Shown: positions 10,278 through 20,150, counted from the first letter of the stretch. The stretch: DNA of 64,000 bases from Asparagopsis taxiformis (GCA_030407315.1 JALQPE010002000.1:1-64000), one strand, 5' to 3'. A program made the numbers and translations. Notes: generated from the sequence alone by a model not told the origin.

Positions 10278-13200
10278 ATGACGAATAAGCGCAGGCGCAA
10301 CAGCAATCCGATCGTTGACGACGCAACCGTGCCAATTCTGCGCGAACCCGCTAGCCCTTGGGAGGATTCTAGTGACATGGGTACACGTCGAAACGTAGGT
10401 CGCGCCGCCCGCGAAACTACTCTCGCTGGCAAAGACTTCCTCCGCCTCTTGCTGGATTTGTTCGCCCACTCAAGTTTCGCAGACTTGACGGACAAGCCGG
10501 GAGGTTTCACATACGCGGACCTTGGCGCTTGGGTTGCGCAGGGCACGGAAGAACAATTTCTGGCGCTGCAAGGTCGACTCAGCATGGCCTTCAGCGGTCG
10601 TTCGAAGAATGCTGGAGTCGAGGCGGATGTTGCCGAAATCGTCATGGCAGAGATGAACGTTGAGCGAGCCAAGCAGATTGTTCGTCTGGCATTACCGATT
10701 GCCGAGTTTTCAAGACAGGATGAGCGTATCGGGCAATGGGTTGAGCACTGCATCCTTTCTGGGATCGTGCCGCAGACCTTCCTTATTGGATGTAACATGC
10801 TTCCTTCGCCACTACAGGCGCCGCAGCGCGGGGAACCAAGCGCCTTCGTTCTTGCTCCACCGGAAACGTTCGAGGTATTGATGTATTTCCAAGCGTTGTC
10901 TATCATCCGAAATCACAACAAGAACCTGCCGCGTCGCCGAATAGGCGACGCGGCCGAGGAGGGGAACGAAGCCGCACGCGTCCCAGCCCATCGGAAAAGC
11001 ACTAATCGAGCTTGTTACGTGGTTCAAGTTTTATACCATGCTTGGACCGATGTGGCCTTCGCCGCAAAGTTTTCCAGCTTCGAAGAGTTGATGGCGCCGT
11101 ACATCATTTTCGACAGCAGTGAGCATTGGTTTGACGTGCTCGATGAAGGTCTATTCGCACCGATAGAGCAGAAGCTAGATCTCTACCACGACAAAGCTCC
11201 CCTATCTCATCCTGATGGATATGGTGGAAAAGTAGAGACAAGAACCAGTGCGCAGCACAGTGTATTTAGGGACCTTGTGAGGAAGTTCTTCGACCGGTTG
11301 CAGTTTCTTATCGTCAACCCGGACCTGTACACCTGGCCGGAGTCCGACCGCTGGGGGGCGCTGGAAATATACTTGTCAAGCGGAAATCCGGACAAGCTGC
11401 CAGCGTACTTTGACACCCTCGACGAAGACGTTATGGCTGTCCTCCGCCCGGCACCACAAGCCGCGGACGCAGAAAAGGTCCCCAAGCCGGTTGATGACAC
11501 TCCCACTCGTCGCAACACAGGAGGGAGAGGTTTGGTTCCGTCGACAAGACACACAACCAGGCTTCAACTTGGACCTGGGAGGACCAGTCTTACTGCCCAA
11601 GGGCCGTCTCCCCCGTCACCGTCACCCCATGCGACAGAAGAGCAGGAAAGTGAAGGGCAGGCTCTCGCAAAGGACTTTCTTTCGAAAATGAGTCAGTATT
11701 GCCGGGTGTATGACGTCCCTTTCGAAGATTTGGTCAGTGCCGACGAGAGCCGAGAACACGTGCCCATCACGGGCAACGTTCAGCTCATTCTGACAGATCC
11801 GCCCTACAATGTTCGTCGTAAGAGGAACGATTCCAACTCTTCGTACGACAGGCTAACTGCAGAAGATATGCAGGCTAGCATCGAAGTGTTTGACGAGCTG
11901 TTGCGCCCCGGTGGCCACGGCATCGTGTTCTGCTCCGTTTTGCAGTTCTACGAATGGTTCCATTACTTGGAAACGTACAAAGGACCGCAGTCAGAAGGCC
12001 CAACCGATGCTGCTGCCAGTGATGACGGGTCGGATGAAGAAGAGGTTACGTCCATGAATTCGGACTCCGAAGCATCGCAGCACAGTGGCGAAGAAAGTGC
12101 GGATGAGGAGGAGGAGGAGGACGAGGAGGAGGAGGACGTCGTTCGGAATTCAGTTTTCTTCGTTGACGAGGTACCTCTGTTGTTTGTCCGACTACCTGGG
12201 CACCTCTATCAAATGCCGGGGCGGAAGAGGTACCAACGCATGAACATGGCAGAGGTCGCTATCCACTTCTGGAAGCGAGGTGTTCCGTTCAAGACCGGAA
12301 GCGAGATGGTGGCCTATAGGAACCACGGATACATGGACGGCACGTACCCGGCGTGGTGCAACGTCACCATCAATATGCCCGCCATCGATTCGAATGAGAT
12401 GGTGTGGCGAACAAGGAGCACAACCGGTGCTACGGTCAGAGTTCGTGCAGAGCAGAAGAGCGTCGCTCTCATGATGGAGTTGATCAGCCAGCATTCACAG
12501 CCTGGTGATATTGTTGTCGATCCATTCTCTGGCACTTTCGCAACGGGAAAAGCAGCTATGAGCTTGCCTGAGCACCGTGTTTTCGTTGGCAGTGACATGG
12601 ACAAATTGTGTGTGGCACGATCGCTTCCAAAGCTGTGTGCAGTCATGTCACGTGTAATTCTTTCAAACAACACTGACATGAGGGTCACGACAGAAGCGAA
12701 ACAGAGTGCTGAGAAGTTCTTGGCGTCCCCCTCTGTCACGATGCGTACGCAGAGGGAACGCAGGATCATCGAACCCCCACCTGGCCTTCCCCTGTACCAG
12801 AGGTTCCCGAAATATATTCGGCAGTACCTCTGGCAGCTGTGCCCAGAGTCGATTGCGTCGCACGAGCACATGGAAAAACCGGTACATTATTGGCCACCTT
12901 CCCTGCGCCGCTGGTTGCAAACTGAAAACCCTCGCGTGATGCGGGCACACGATTGTGTTGCGAAAAAATTGAGCGTTCGACCATCGCTGATTAAGCATCC
13001 AAATGCAGGAAGAGGGCTCTTCGCTGAACAGACATTTAATGTTGGCGACGAAGTATGTGCATACTACGGAACTGTTGTGTACTCTGATATGAGCAAGGAG
13101 TCGATGAGGTTCGCGTACGGAGAGGGTCACATGGCGATAACGAAGGAAACATTCTTGATGTATGCCATCAAGCTGTATGCAACAGCGGAGGACGACGAAA

Positions 13201-13481
13201 ACATCGAGCATCCAATTTGGATTGTTCCGGCTCCGTTCTGTTCGGCGCAGTTCATCAACGACCCGCGGTATTTGCGAGGTGAGGACACTCCGGCGGAAGA
13301 CACCAGGCGGATGGCCAACGTCGAGTTTGTCGAGAACTACAGCAGCGGTTCGACGGGGAAGAAGCTCAAGGCGAAGGACCTAGAAAATCCGAAGATCATT
13401 GTAGTACGTGCAATCCGCGATATCCGTCCGGGGCAGGAGCTCTACGTTCATTATGGGACAGCGTTTAGAGCATGGAATTAG
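10278..13481 (+). CDS. Beta-class DNA amino-methyltransferase fused to a SET domain
   Basis: Single uninterrupted 1,067-residue frame from the ATG at 10278. Residues 1-about 450 form an unrecognised helical region followed by a low-complexity linker. A DNA methyltransferase core follows: motif IV DPPYN at residue 507, then motif I DPFSGTFATGKAA from 748. Motif IV before motif I is the beta-class order, typical of N6-adenine or N4-cytosine enzymes; DPPY favours adenine but does not settle it. An acidic Asp/Glu stretch (about 580-625) is inserted inside the core. The C-terminus (about 895-1067) resembles a SET lysine methyltransferase: GRGLFAE near 910, FIND at 992 in place of the usual NH(S/C), and GQELYVHYG from 1052. 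Both parts would use S-adenosylmethionine. Likely nuclear. Intact, unlike the neighbouring genes. Confidence 0.8.
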   Translation: MTNKRRRNSNPIVDDATVPILREPASPWEDSSDMGTRRNVGRAARETTLAGKDFLRLLLDLFAHSSFADLTDKPGGFTYADLGAWVAQGTEEQFLALQGRLSMAFSGRSKNAGVEADVAEIVMAEMNVERAKQIVRLALPIAEFSRQDERIGQWVEHCILSGIVPQTFLIGCNMLPSPLQAPQRGEPSAFVLAPPETFEVLMYFQALSIIRNHNKNLPRRRIGDAAEEGNEAARVPAHRKSTNRACYVVQVLYHAWTDVAFAAKFSSFEELMAPYIIFDSSEHWFDVLDEGLFAPIEQKLDLYHDKAPLSHPDGYGGKVETRTSAQHSVFRDLVRKFFDRLQFLIVNPDLYTWPESDRWGALEIYLSSGNPDKLPAYFDTLDEDVMAVLRPAPQAADAEKVPKPVDDTPTRRNTGGRGLVPSTRHTTRLQLGPGRTSLTAQGPSPPSPSPHATEEQESEGQALAKDFLSKMSQYCRVYDVPFEDLVSADESREHVPITGNVQLILTDPPYNVRRKRNDSNSSYDRLTAEDMQASIEVFDELLRPGGHGIVFCSVLQFYEWFHYLETYKGPQSEGPTDAAASDDGSDEEEVTSMNSDSEASQHSGEESADEEEEEDEEEEDVVRNSVFFVDEVPLLFVRLPGHLYQMPGRKRYQRMNMAEVAIHFWKRGVPFKTGSEMVAYRNHGYMDGTYPAWCNVTINMPAIDSNEMVWRTRSTTGATVRVRAEQKSVALMMELISQHSQPGDIVVDPFSGTFATGKAAMSLPEHRVFVGSDMDKLCVARSLPKLCAVMSRVILSNNTDMRVTTEAKQSAEKFLASPSVTMRTQRERRIIEPPPGLPLYQRFPKYIRQYLWQLCPESIASHEHMEKPVHYWPPSLRRWLQTENPRVMRAHDCVAKKLSVRPSLIKHPNAGRGLFAEQTFNVGDEVCAYYGTVVYSDMSKESMRFAYGEGHMAITKETFLMYAIKLYATAEDDENIEHPIWIVPAPFCSAQFINDPRYLRGEDTPAEDTRRMANVEFVENYSSGSTGKKLKAKDLENPKIIVVRAIRDIRPGQELYVHYGTAFRAWN

Positions 13482-13512
13482 GGTCACGAAAGATGTTTTC
13501 ATTTCGACTACA

Positions 13513-13518
13513 AATAAA
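13513..13518 (+). terminator. Polyadenylation signal of the methyltransferase-SET gene
   Basis: An AATAAA hexamer lies about 30 bp after the stop codon of the methyltransferase-SET gene, a normal position for a eukaryotic poly(A) signal. Confidence 0.5.
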
Positions 13519-13689
13519 GCTACGTTCCAGAGTTGAAGTATATCATATAATGCAGCATGTCCAGCCACCATTAGTCCAGGGTGAAACCTATTCGGCAGTA
13601 CTCGCCTGTCAAAAACCAATCGTTCACACTCTAGGTGCACTTCGTCCGAGCAGTGAACCTGACTGCTTGGTTGCTGTTATGCGTGCAGA

Positions 13690-13960
13690 TGCAAAATACA
13701 CGACCAAGTTGAAATGGACGCCCGGTGGATGTCCAGCTCAGTTGCATTGCTGTCCGGCCCAGAAATTCTACAATTCAGGGCAGAAAAAAATATTGCAAAA
13801 AACATCGATTTGGGCGGTCGAAAGTGCCGTACGGCACACCCCCATCTCAAAAACATGTTCACATGTGCATGTTTTTGAGAATAGCCCAAATTTTAATTCA
13901 AATCAGGACGTCTTCCGGACATAGGGGTGCTCGCGGCCTAGCTCTACAGCTGTAATTGTA
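13690..13960 (-). repeat. Inverted structured repeat, copy 8
   Basis: The only copy in reverse orientation: palindrome at 13824-13837 and hairpin at 13846-13879, with the same 42-bp spacing on the opposite strand. Its outer end (about 13915-13960) matches the TACAGCTGT..GCTAGGC end of the copy at 7594. The same repeat end therefore faces the 5' ends of both the ParB-like gene and the coiled-coil gene, at about 280 and 180 bp. Confidence 0.85.
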
Positions 13961-14140
13961 CCTCATTAAATACTGTTGATGACTGCCTACCGTATACAAT
14001 CTGGGCTGTTGGCGTATTATCCGGTACTTGACCTGACCTGAACGTTCATCGCAGACCGTTGTGGTTACCGACACTATACAGCAATCTTTTTTGTATCTCG
14101 TGCAACTCAATCGTTCCATCGCTTCCGGGAAAGCTTCATT

Positions 14141-15788
14141 ATGCCGCCGCGTATTGCGAAGAAAGCTCCAAAGCCTCCGGGCCTCCAGAAAACCCGGTCA
14201 GCAGCTGCTGTATCGAGTGCCCGACAATCCCGTGCGAAGAAGCGGTCTGGGCCTACCGGCAGCATTGAACCGCGGTCCGGTAGTCGCAAGACGGACCGGC
14301 GCAGAACTGGGGATCCGCAGCGAGAAAGTGAGGAAGGAGGAACGGCGCGGAGAGAGATGGGGCTTGACCGAGGCAAGCGTGCTCGCAGGGACAGTGAACA
14401 TCATGATGATGACATGATAGTGGCTCAAAACATGTTGGAATTGCGGCAGAGTGCTATGGCAAAGGTAGTTCCTCCCGGGTTGGCAGATGCGGAGGTGCTG
14501 CAGACGGAGTCCCAGCCGGGGGTTCCCGAGACACTGGAGGCTGTGACCCCCACTGCGCCAACTATGCCGAGTACATCAGCCCCAGCAGGTAATGCAGTCA
14601 GGGACCCGAGGATAGCGGCAAGGGATGTTGTTTCTGAGCAACGTTCACAGGATGCCAACTATCATCGGCGGTCAGGTGGTACTGAGGGGAGAGAGCAGCC
14701 GGAGTGCGGGCTTCGTCACAACAGACTGTCATTGGTGCCAAATATGCGCGTAACGCCCCCGCGACGTCAGGCTATTGCGATGGAGGGCATCATATTCCCG
14801 ATAGCGTGCGAGATGGGGGGTCGGTGAGGGCAGAGAGGTTGCATCCGCCGGAATCCATCGATTTAATGGCGAGTCGCATCAATGCGCAGAAGAAGAAGAT
14901 CGCGGAGCTGGAAAAAAAGTGTTTAGCCAGGACATAGCAAACAAGGCGCTCACCACGGAGATAGTTGCGTTGGAGGCTAAGGTGAAGACTCTGCAGGCGG
15001 AAAATGCCAGCCTTACTGCAATTGCGAGAACAGGTAGAATCAGTGATCACGGTGGCGGTAAGTCGAAAATACAGAAAGCCATTCCTGTGAAATACCTTGG
15101 AGTTCTTAGGGCGGTTGAGGAAAACCTGACAAAGTGGTGCAAGAACGAGACTATGGAGCTGGACCCTATAGCGGAACAAACGCAGAGACGTTGGACTGGA
15201 CGTACCATCGAGGTAGAGCCGGTAGAAGGGGCACTTTGGAGCGAAAACGGTGTAGGATATATTGCTACCCCTCCGGGCTATATCATCAAGAATCTGCAGT
15301 GGTATACACCTTCGTACAGGGACGAGAGTGATCTGCTGAATGACTTGGTGCGACACGTACTGCGTCAAAGTCCGTGGTGTGATGTGTTTTCCGATGAGGA
15401 GCAGCGTGTGTGCTGTCAAGAGGCTGTGGCGGGGAGCAAGGAATTGAAAGTGAAGGTGACGCAGAAACTGTCCGACGTGATGAGTGCACGGAAGCGTAAT
15501 GCGAGGGACAGATTGTTCGGTTCGCTGGGGTACACGAAATTAATGTCTAGATGCACGATGCTGACGACGCGAGCTGAGATGGACGAGCGAGAGGAACAAA
15601 AGCGCGAAGCGTCTGAGAAGCTTTTGAAACGGGAAAGTAACGGTGATTTGGATATGGGGAGGTGGCGAACGGCACCGTTCTCAGAGCTGCGATACAGCAA
15701 AGGCTTGGTTCCTGACAGCTTCGAAATGGAAGTGAATGGTGATGCATGGTTTAACAACCGAGTAGCTGTGAATGTGCTGGACAACTAG
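14141..15788 (+). pseudogene. Basic/coiled-coil protein of unknown function, frame broken twice
   Basis: Not recognised. From the ATG at 14141 the N-terminus is rich in Lys, Arg, Ser and Pro. The frame then changes at the G6 run 14815-14820 and again at the A7 run 14912-14918. Across the second break the reading is heptad-like (KKKIAELEKK, then EIVALEAKVKTLQAEN), so a coiled coil is continuous only if the breaks are bridged. The C-terminal 290 codons are well behaved and contain a Trp/Tyr-rich region and a charged helix. No catalytic motif is seen. It follows the inverted repeat and precedes a ParB-like ORF on the other strand, which places it in the island. Both breaks are in homopolymers, so assembly error is possible. 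Confidence 0.55.
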
Positions 15789-15808
15789 CTGTGAATGTGC
15801 TGGACATC
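15764..15808 (+). repeat. 23-bp tandem duplication over a stop codon
   Basis: The sequence beginning AGCTGTGAATGTGCTGGACA occurs at 15764 and again at 15787, period 23. The first copy encodes the last residues of the coiled-coil protein; its stop codon lies at the junction. Confidence 0.75.
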
Positions 15809-15816
15809 TTCAGGGG

Positions 15817-16071
15817 TTATTCCATTCCACGTACAATTGCCATGCAGCGGTGCGCTCCATCCAATATCTCCAGAACGCCTTCTCGAAACCTGCCAGTCAC
15901 GGGATGAGCTGTGTCATAACCGCTGTTGCGAATGCTCTCCATGAGCGCTTCCACATGACTTGCATCAACATCGCGAATCGATACGAATTTGCTGACTTGA
16001 TTGGGGTCGATGAACACCCATCCGTCGTGCTTTTCACCGTGATTGTGGAACGTTCCTTCCATGGCGAACAA
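15817..16071 (-). CDS. Small ParB-like domain protein or fragment
   Basis: 84 codons from the ATG at 16071. The reading VSIRDVDASHVEALMESI followed by ILDGAHR parallels VTLRDVKEDHVEDLRNNM and VIDGLHR in the large ParB-like gene at 3450-7313. The frame stops soon after the DGxHR motif, where the large gene continues for more than 900 codons. It is either a stand-alone ParB-like domain or the 5' remnant of a paralogue truncated near 15817, where the 23-bp duplication lies. It is convergent with the coiled-coil gene. Confidence 0.6.
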   Translation of the reverse strand: MFAMEGTFHNHGEKHDGWVFIDPNQVSKFVSIRDVDASHVEALMESIRNSGYDTAHPVTGRFREGVLEILDGAHRCMAIVRGME

Positions 16072-16576
16072 AGGTAGAGTTTTTAAGAAAGGGATAGTTG
16101 GTTGCTGCTTGACCAGGGTGGCGCAAAAGCAGAAGCTGGTTGTTTAAAACAAAGTGTCAGCGAGTGGTAGCACTTCGGTGGCTGTTTCCTTTCCACCCCT
16201 GTCCGAACCTTTACAAGATAACTACATCGACTGTTAGCTCAATAATCAATGTAATACTAAAGTAATACTCAAAATATTTTTCCATGCAATTTATTGGGCC
16301 CCGTAACATCTCTAAGCGTATCTTTGTAGTCCAATCGTATGCATCCGACATTCACTTCTAGAACGATTATTCACATCAAATTTTATGCTGCAATCAGTTC
16401 ATGGCAGACATCATCCACACTGACGTGTCAATTTTGTCAATTGTCCATTCTATTTCTACACCACCTAAACATCTCTTCTCGACCTTTCCAATCCTCCTAT
16501 TATATACTACTCTTTAGCAGAAGGTAACGGTTAGGCTTTCACTAATACAACAATTCTATCCCATAGCTATCCCAAC
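16072..16576. other. Intergenic, AT-rich
   Basis: No gene or repeat recognised. It could hold divergent promoters for the ParB-like ORF (minus) and the next gene (plus). Confidence 0.4.
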
Positions 16577-17937
16577 ATGCTTCCTCTCGCTCCAGACGAC
16601 GTTATAGAAGTTCAATGGGAACTTCGGCCGTTAGGGAGGAAACGAAAAATTGTGTGGTGGTCTGCAATCGTCAAGGAAATTACTCAGGTCAAGACTGAAA
16701 CAGACCCATTCCTCCATGCATTGCTCGAATACAAAGCTGAATATGGTTTCGACTCTACCCTTTCTCAAGTCAAGATTTCAGATTGTAACGAGCTCGTCGA
16801 CAAGGATTCCGGAAGGATTCTCCCGTGGCGAAGTGGTGAGCTTCGCAGTATGGACTCACCTGCATCCCCAGCAGAGAGAGACCCGGACTACGGCATTGAC
16901 CACACTCGCCACCGCCACCGCGGCATCCTTCAAGATTGCACTGCGGATCAAATGAAGAAGACCATAGCAGAAATGCTGGCAAGATTGGAAAAGCTGGAGT
17001 CAGCTGCCAACATCCTCTTCCCCCTCCATTCGATTCCAACAGCTCCATGACCTCCTCTGCTCTGACTGTATGTAGCATTCTGTTTCAGAAGCTTGGTGTG
17101 TACACGGACAAGCCCCTCTCCCTCCGGATGACAAAATCCGAGCACTCCAGGGGAATGCGACAAACATCGCAAGAAGAAAGCAGAGTACAGGCTGACTGCT
17201 CCCTTGCTCAATTCCGCACTATTGCCATTCAATGCAAGGCGAAAGAGAATCGTGAAGTTCTCTTCCAGCCGTCCTTTGAGGACATCACCTTTCCCTCTGG
17301 AAATGAGTCGGATCTTTCCATCATTTTACCCACCTTTCAGGCACTATGTGACTCCATAGGTACCTCGCAACACGGGTTCCAGAAAATATTGGTGAAGAGC
17401 AGGGCGGAACGCGATGGAGGCAGCTCATCGATTGTCCGAATTTTAGGAAATCTAGTCGACGTTGATTGCTCTCATGATGCTCCTTCTTCCGCATTTCTCG
17501 TCGGCTCATCTGCTTACGTCCTGTCCAGCCCAGACCAACGTATGACAGTTCTTTGCAGAGACTCCTACGAGTTTGACCATGTCAACAATACATTTTTACA
17601 TCCCCTATGTCTTAGCCAACTATCACAGTCTAGCATCGTGGACTCTTTCCACCTACGTGATAAGGCTACTGTTATTTATGGAGCAACGTTTTCGTTACTG
17701 TGGAGACGTATTCAGCGCCGAGCTTGTTACAGCACTTTCCAGCCTCTATCAACCGCAGAGACGTTTGGTACACTACATCTACGCTTACCTTGCTGTATTT
17801 TCAGTGGTACTACTATATGCCAGGAGCTTGAAGACATTGGCTATGAGGCTATCTCTCGTCTTGGCTTCAATGCGGATTCAGACACTACCCACCCACCCTC
17901 TCCTCCACCTGCCACCTGCAGTCCGGAGCAAAAATGA
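16577..17937 (+). CDS. Unrecognised protein in two overlapping frames
   Basis: The ATG at 16577 opens a 157-codon frame. Its start contains VQWELRPLG..IVWWSAIVKEI, reminiscent of small beta-barrel chromatin readers (Tudor, PWWP or BAH-like), but I cannot assign a family. A short helical segment (KKTIAEMLARLEKLES) ends it. The protein-like reading then moves to a second frame, open to 17937, with the switch near the C5 run at 17021-17025. The two frames therefore probably belong to one gene of about 450 codons, broken by a homopolymer indel or an unrecognised intron. No catalytic motif is seen. Possible relative: the gene at 22082-22600, which has a similar aromatic FWVAKI..VHWY core. Confidence 0.4.
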
Positions 17938-18045
17938 TAAAGCACACCTATCCGTAGTTATCCTGTTCCTGGGTATTCCATTCTAGAGCTCCTGTGGCCA
18001 TCAATTTCTAGTAAAGACGGATACCCTCACCCCTTCTTACTTCGA

Positions 18046-18462
18046 CTATTCCACTACGGTGCGAACGGCGCTGTTGAACTTTTCTAGGGAGAATGCGGGG
18101 TCTTGTAGGATGGTGATGACTTCGCTCACGCGGCCAGCGCCGGCCTTGTACTCGAGGGTTGTGAGACTGGCGGCGAGGGATTGCACGAGGAGGTCTGCGC
18201 GGGAGGGGGTTGAGGTTGGTGGCAGTGGAGCGTCACAGGGTGAGTCGCTGGAGGAAGCACGACCAGATTCTGGGTCTGGGGAGCTGGGTTGCGGGGAATC
18301 ATGGTCGCCGTTTCGAGCAGGCTCATGGGTGACGGCAGGGACACGAGCGTTGTTGAAATGTTGGGGAGAGGGGTTGAAACGGTAGCGACACGTTCGCTCA
18401 TGCAGCGCGAGCGCATAAGCATCTACGCAGTAGTAGAAGCATCCTTCATACTTGCATTCCAT
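18046..18462 (-). CDS. C2HC zinc-finger protein
   Basis: 138 codons from the ATG at 18462. Residues 3-25 fit a zinc finger: Cys3, Cys8, His21 and Cys25 (C-x4-C-x12-H-x3-C), with the YALALHERTC spacing typical of C2H2-like fingers whose last ligand is Cys. A Ser/Pro-rich disordered middle (about 45-95) follows, then a helical end. This suggests a DNA- or RNA-binding role. It may be the N-terminal part of a transposon- or regulator-type protein; no transposase is seen downstream. Confidence 0.5.
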   Translation of the reverse strand: MECKYEGCFYYCVDAYALALHERTCRYRFNPSPQHFNNARVPAVTHEPARNGDHDSPQPSSPDPESGRASSSDSPCDAPLPPTSTPSRADLLVQSLAASLTTLEYKAGAGRVSEVITILQDPAFSLEKFNSAVRTVVE

Positions 18463-19049
18463 GTCGAGTTTTGGCGCAAAAGGGAGGATTGCGAGCTGAA
18501 CAGGGGAGACTGTGCCGTCCAGATGCGACCAATTTTATTTTTGTGGTGCTTTCGAGACCTGGAATGTAACGTGTTCGTAGTTTTTTGGGTAGTAGTTTTG
18601 TGCTCACTCCAGCTGACATCCCAACGGTGGAATTTAACCGAGAGTTCAATCATTTCCAACTGTTACATCACATTGCGTGCTGGCAACGTGTGCATGGAAG
18701 GACGAACGACTGCCCTGGGACATGGATTTTCAATTAATTCATTTGTAATAATAAACTTTTTTATTTCCAAACTTCGTGGAATCTGAATGTGCTTTACAGC
18801 GGATATGCCACGGATCATGTAAGGAAAGCAAATGGATTCTCATATATATGATTATATGTTTATATTCGTTGTTCTCGATCCGGATCTCATTGTTCGGGGA
18901 ATCAGAGACCATGGCTTGGGCCATACTCAATCTCACTGCCGGCGATGATTTCGAGTATGCACAGGAAGACTTAAGCGGACGCTGAAAGCTGTCCGGTCGA
19001 CGCCGCAGGCTCCACTCCGCCCTCATCACCGACTGAGATTCTTTGACCG
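18463..19049. other. Intergenic sequence
   Basis: No gene recognised. Short frames here are the antisense or non-coding by-products of AT-rich sequence. Confidence 0.4.
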
Positions 19050-20150
19050 CCTTTGCTTTGTTTAGTGTAGAGGATGGACGAAGGTACGTGCGCGAATCTT
19101 GAGGGTATGCATTGAGGGAAGCGTGGGTTTTGAGTCTGACTATTTCCGTTGATGCGATATTTTTCCTTGCAAGCCTTTTGACTCATGGTGTGTATTGAGC
19201 GGAGGATGGAAGAGAGGTACGTGAAGTTTTGAAAGTATGCTGTGAGGGAAGGTTGGTTTTGAGTCTGACTGTTGTGGTCGATTCCGATGTTGTGTAGATG
19301 ATGCAGGAATGTTGATGACGGAAGGTAAGTTTCATTGAGTGCCAAGATGTGCTTTGCGAAGATATGGACTGCTGACTATGATTATTATTCATTGCAAGGT
19401 TTTTGGATCATGGTTTGTATTGTGTGTAGGATGGATGAGAGGTACATTTGCGAGTTCTCAGGGTATGTAGCGAGGGAAACGTTGGTTTTCAATCTGACTG
19501 TTGCGATTGAATCCGATGTTGCGTAGGTGATGGAGGAATAGTGATGACGGAAGGTAAGTCACATTGGGCGCCCAGACCGGTTGTGCGAAGATGCGGAATG
19601 CTGACTACTTTTCTTGGCTACACGATTACGTGATATATGGTTTTTATTGTGTGCAGGATGGAACAGGTAAGGTAAGTGTGCGAGTTTTGAAAGTAAGCAG
19701 CGAGGGACGGTTGGTTTTGAGTCTGACTATTTCCGTTGATGCTATATTTTTCATTGGAAGCCTATTGAGTCATGGTGTGTATTGTGTGGAGCGAAGGTAA
19801 GTGTGCGAGTTCTGAAAGTATGCTGCGAGGGAAGGTTGGTTTTTTTTGAGTCTGACTGTTGTGGTTGATTGCGATGTTGTGTAGATGGTGCAGGAATGTT
19901 GATGACAGAAGGTAAGTTTCACTGAGCACCAAGACTTGTTTTGCGAAGATATGGACTGCTGACTTTGATTATTCATTGCAAGGTTTTTGGATCATGGTTT
20001 GTATTTTGTGTAGGATGGATGATTCACTCATCCTCTCGGAGAGGTAAGTAAGGGAGTTTCTAGGATATCTGTCGTGGTAAGCGTTGCTTTTGAATCTGAC
20101 TGTTGGGGTTGATGTTTTGTATGTGATGCAGGAGTGGTGAAGCAGGAACG
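19050..20150 (+). repeat. Tandem array of splice-site-bounded micro-exon-like units
   Basis: Diverged tandem units each carry a donor-like site (GGTAAGT or GGTACGT at 19084, 19216, 19325, 19442, 19554, 19672, 19797, about 19911 and 20043). A CTGAC branch-like motif and a TGTAG or TGCAG acceptor follow. Between acceptor and donor lie tiny segments. A 27-nt type is related to ATGATGCAGGAATG and ends GACGGAAG (19298-19324, 19527-19553, about 19885-19911). A 12-15-nt type is GATGGATGAGAG-like (19430-19441, 19657-19671). The two kinds of intervening sequence alternate, so the array looks like repeated intron/micro-exon dimers. No long protein can be read. Confidence 0.65.

Noticed and set aside
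9979..10281. 100-codon frame upstream of the methyltransferase
   Set aside because: Overlaps the start codon region and has no recognisable domain; more likely 5' leader or promoter.
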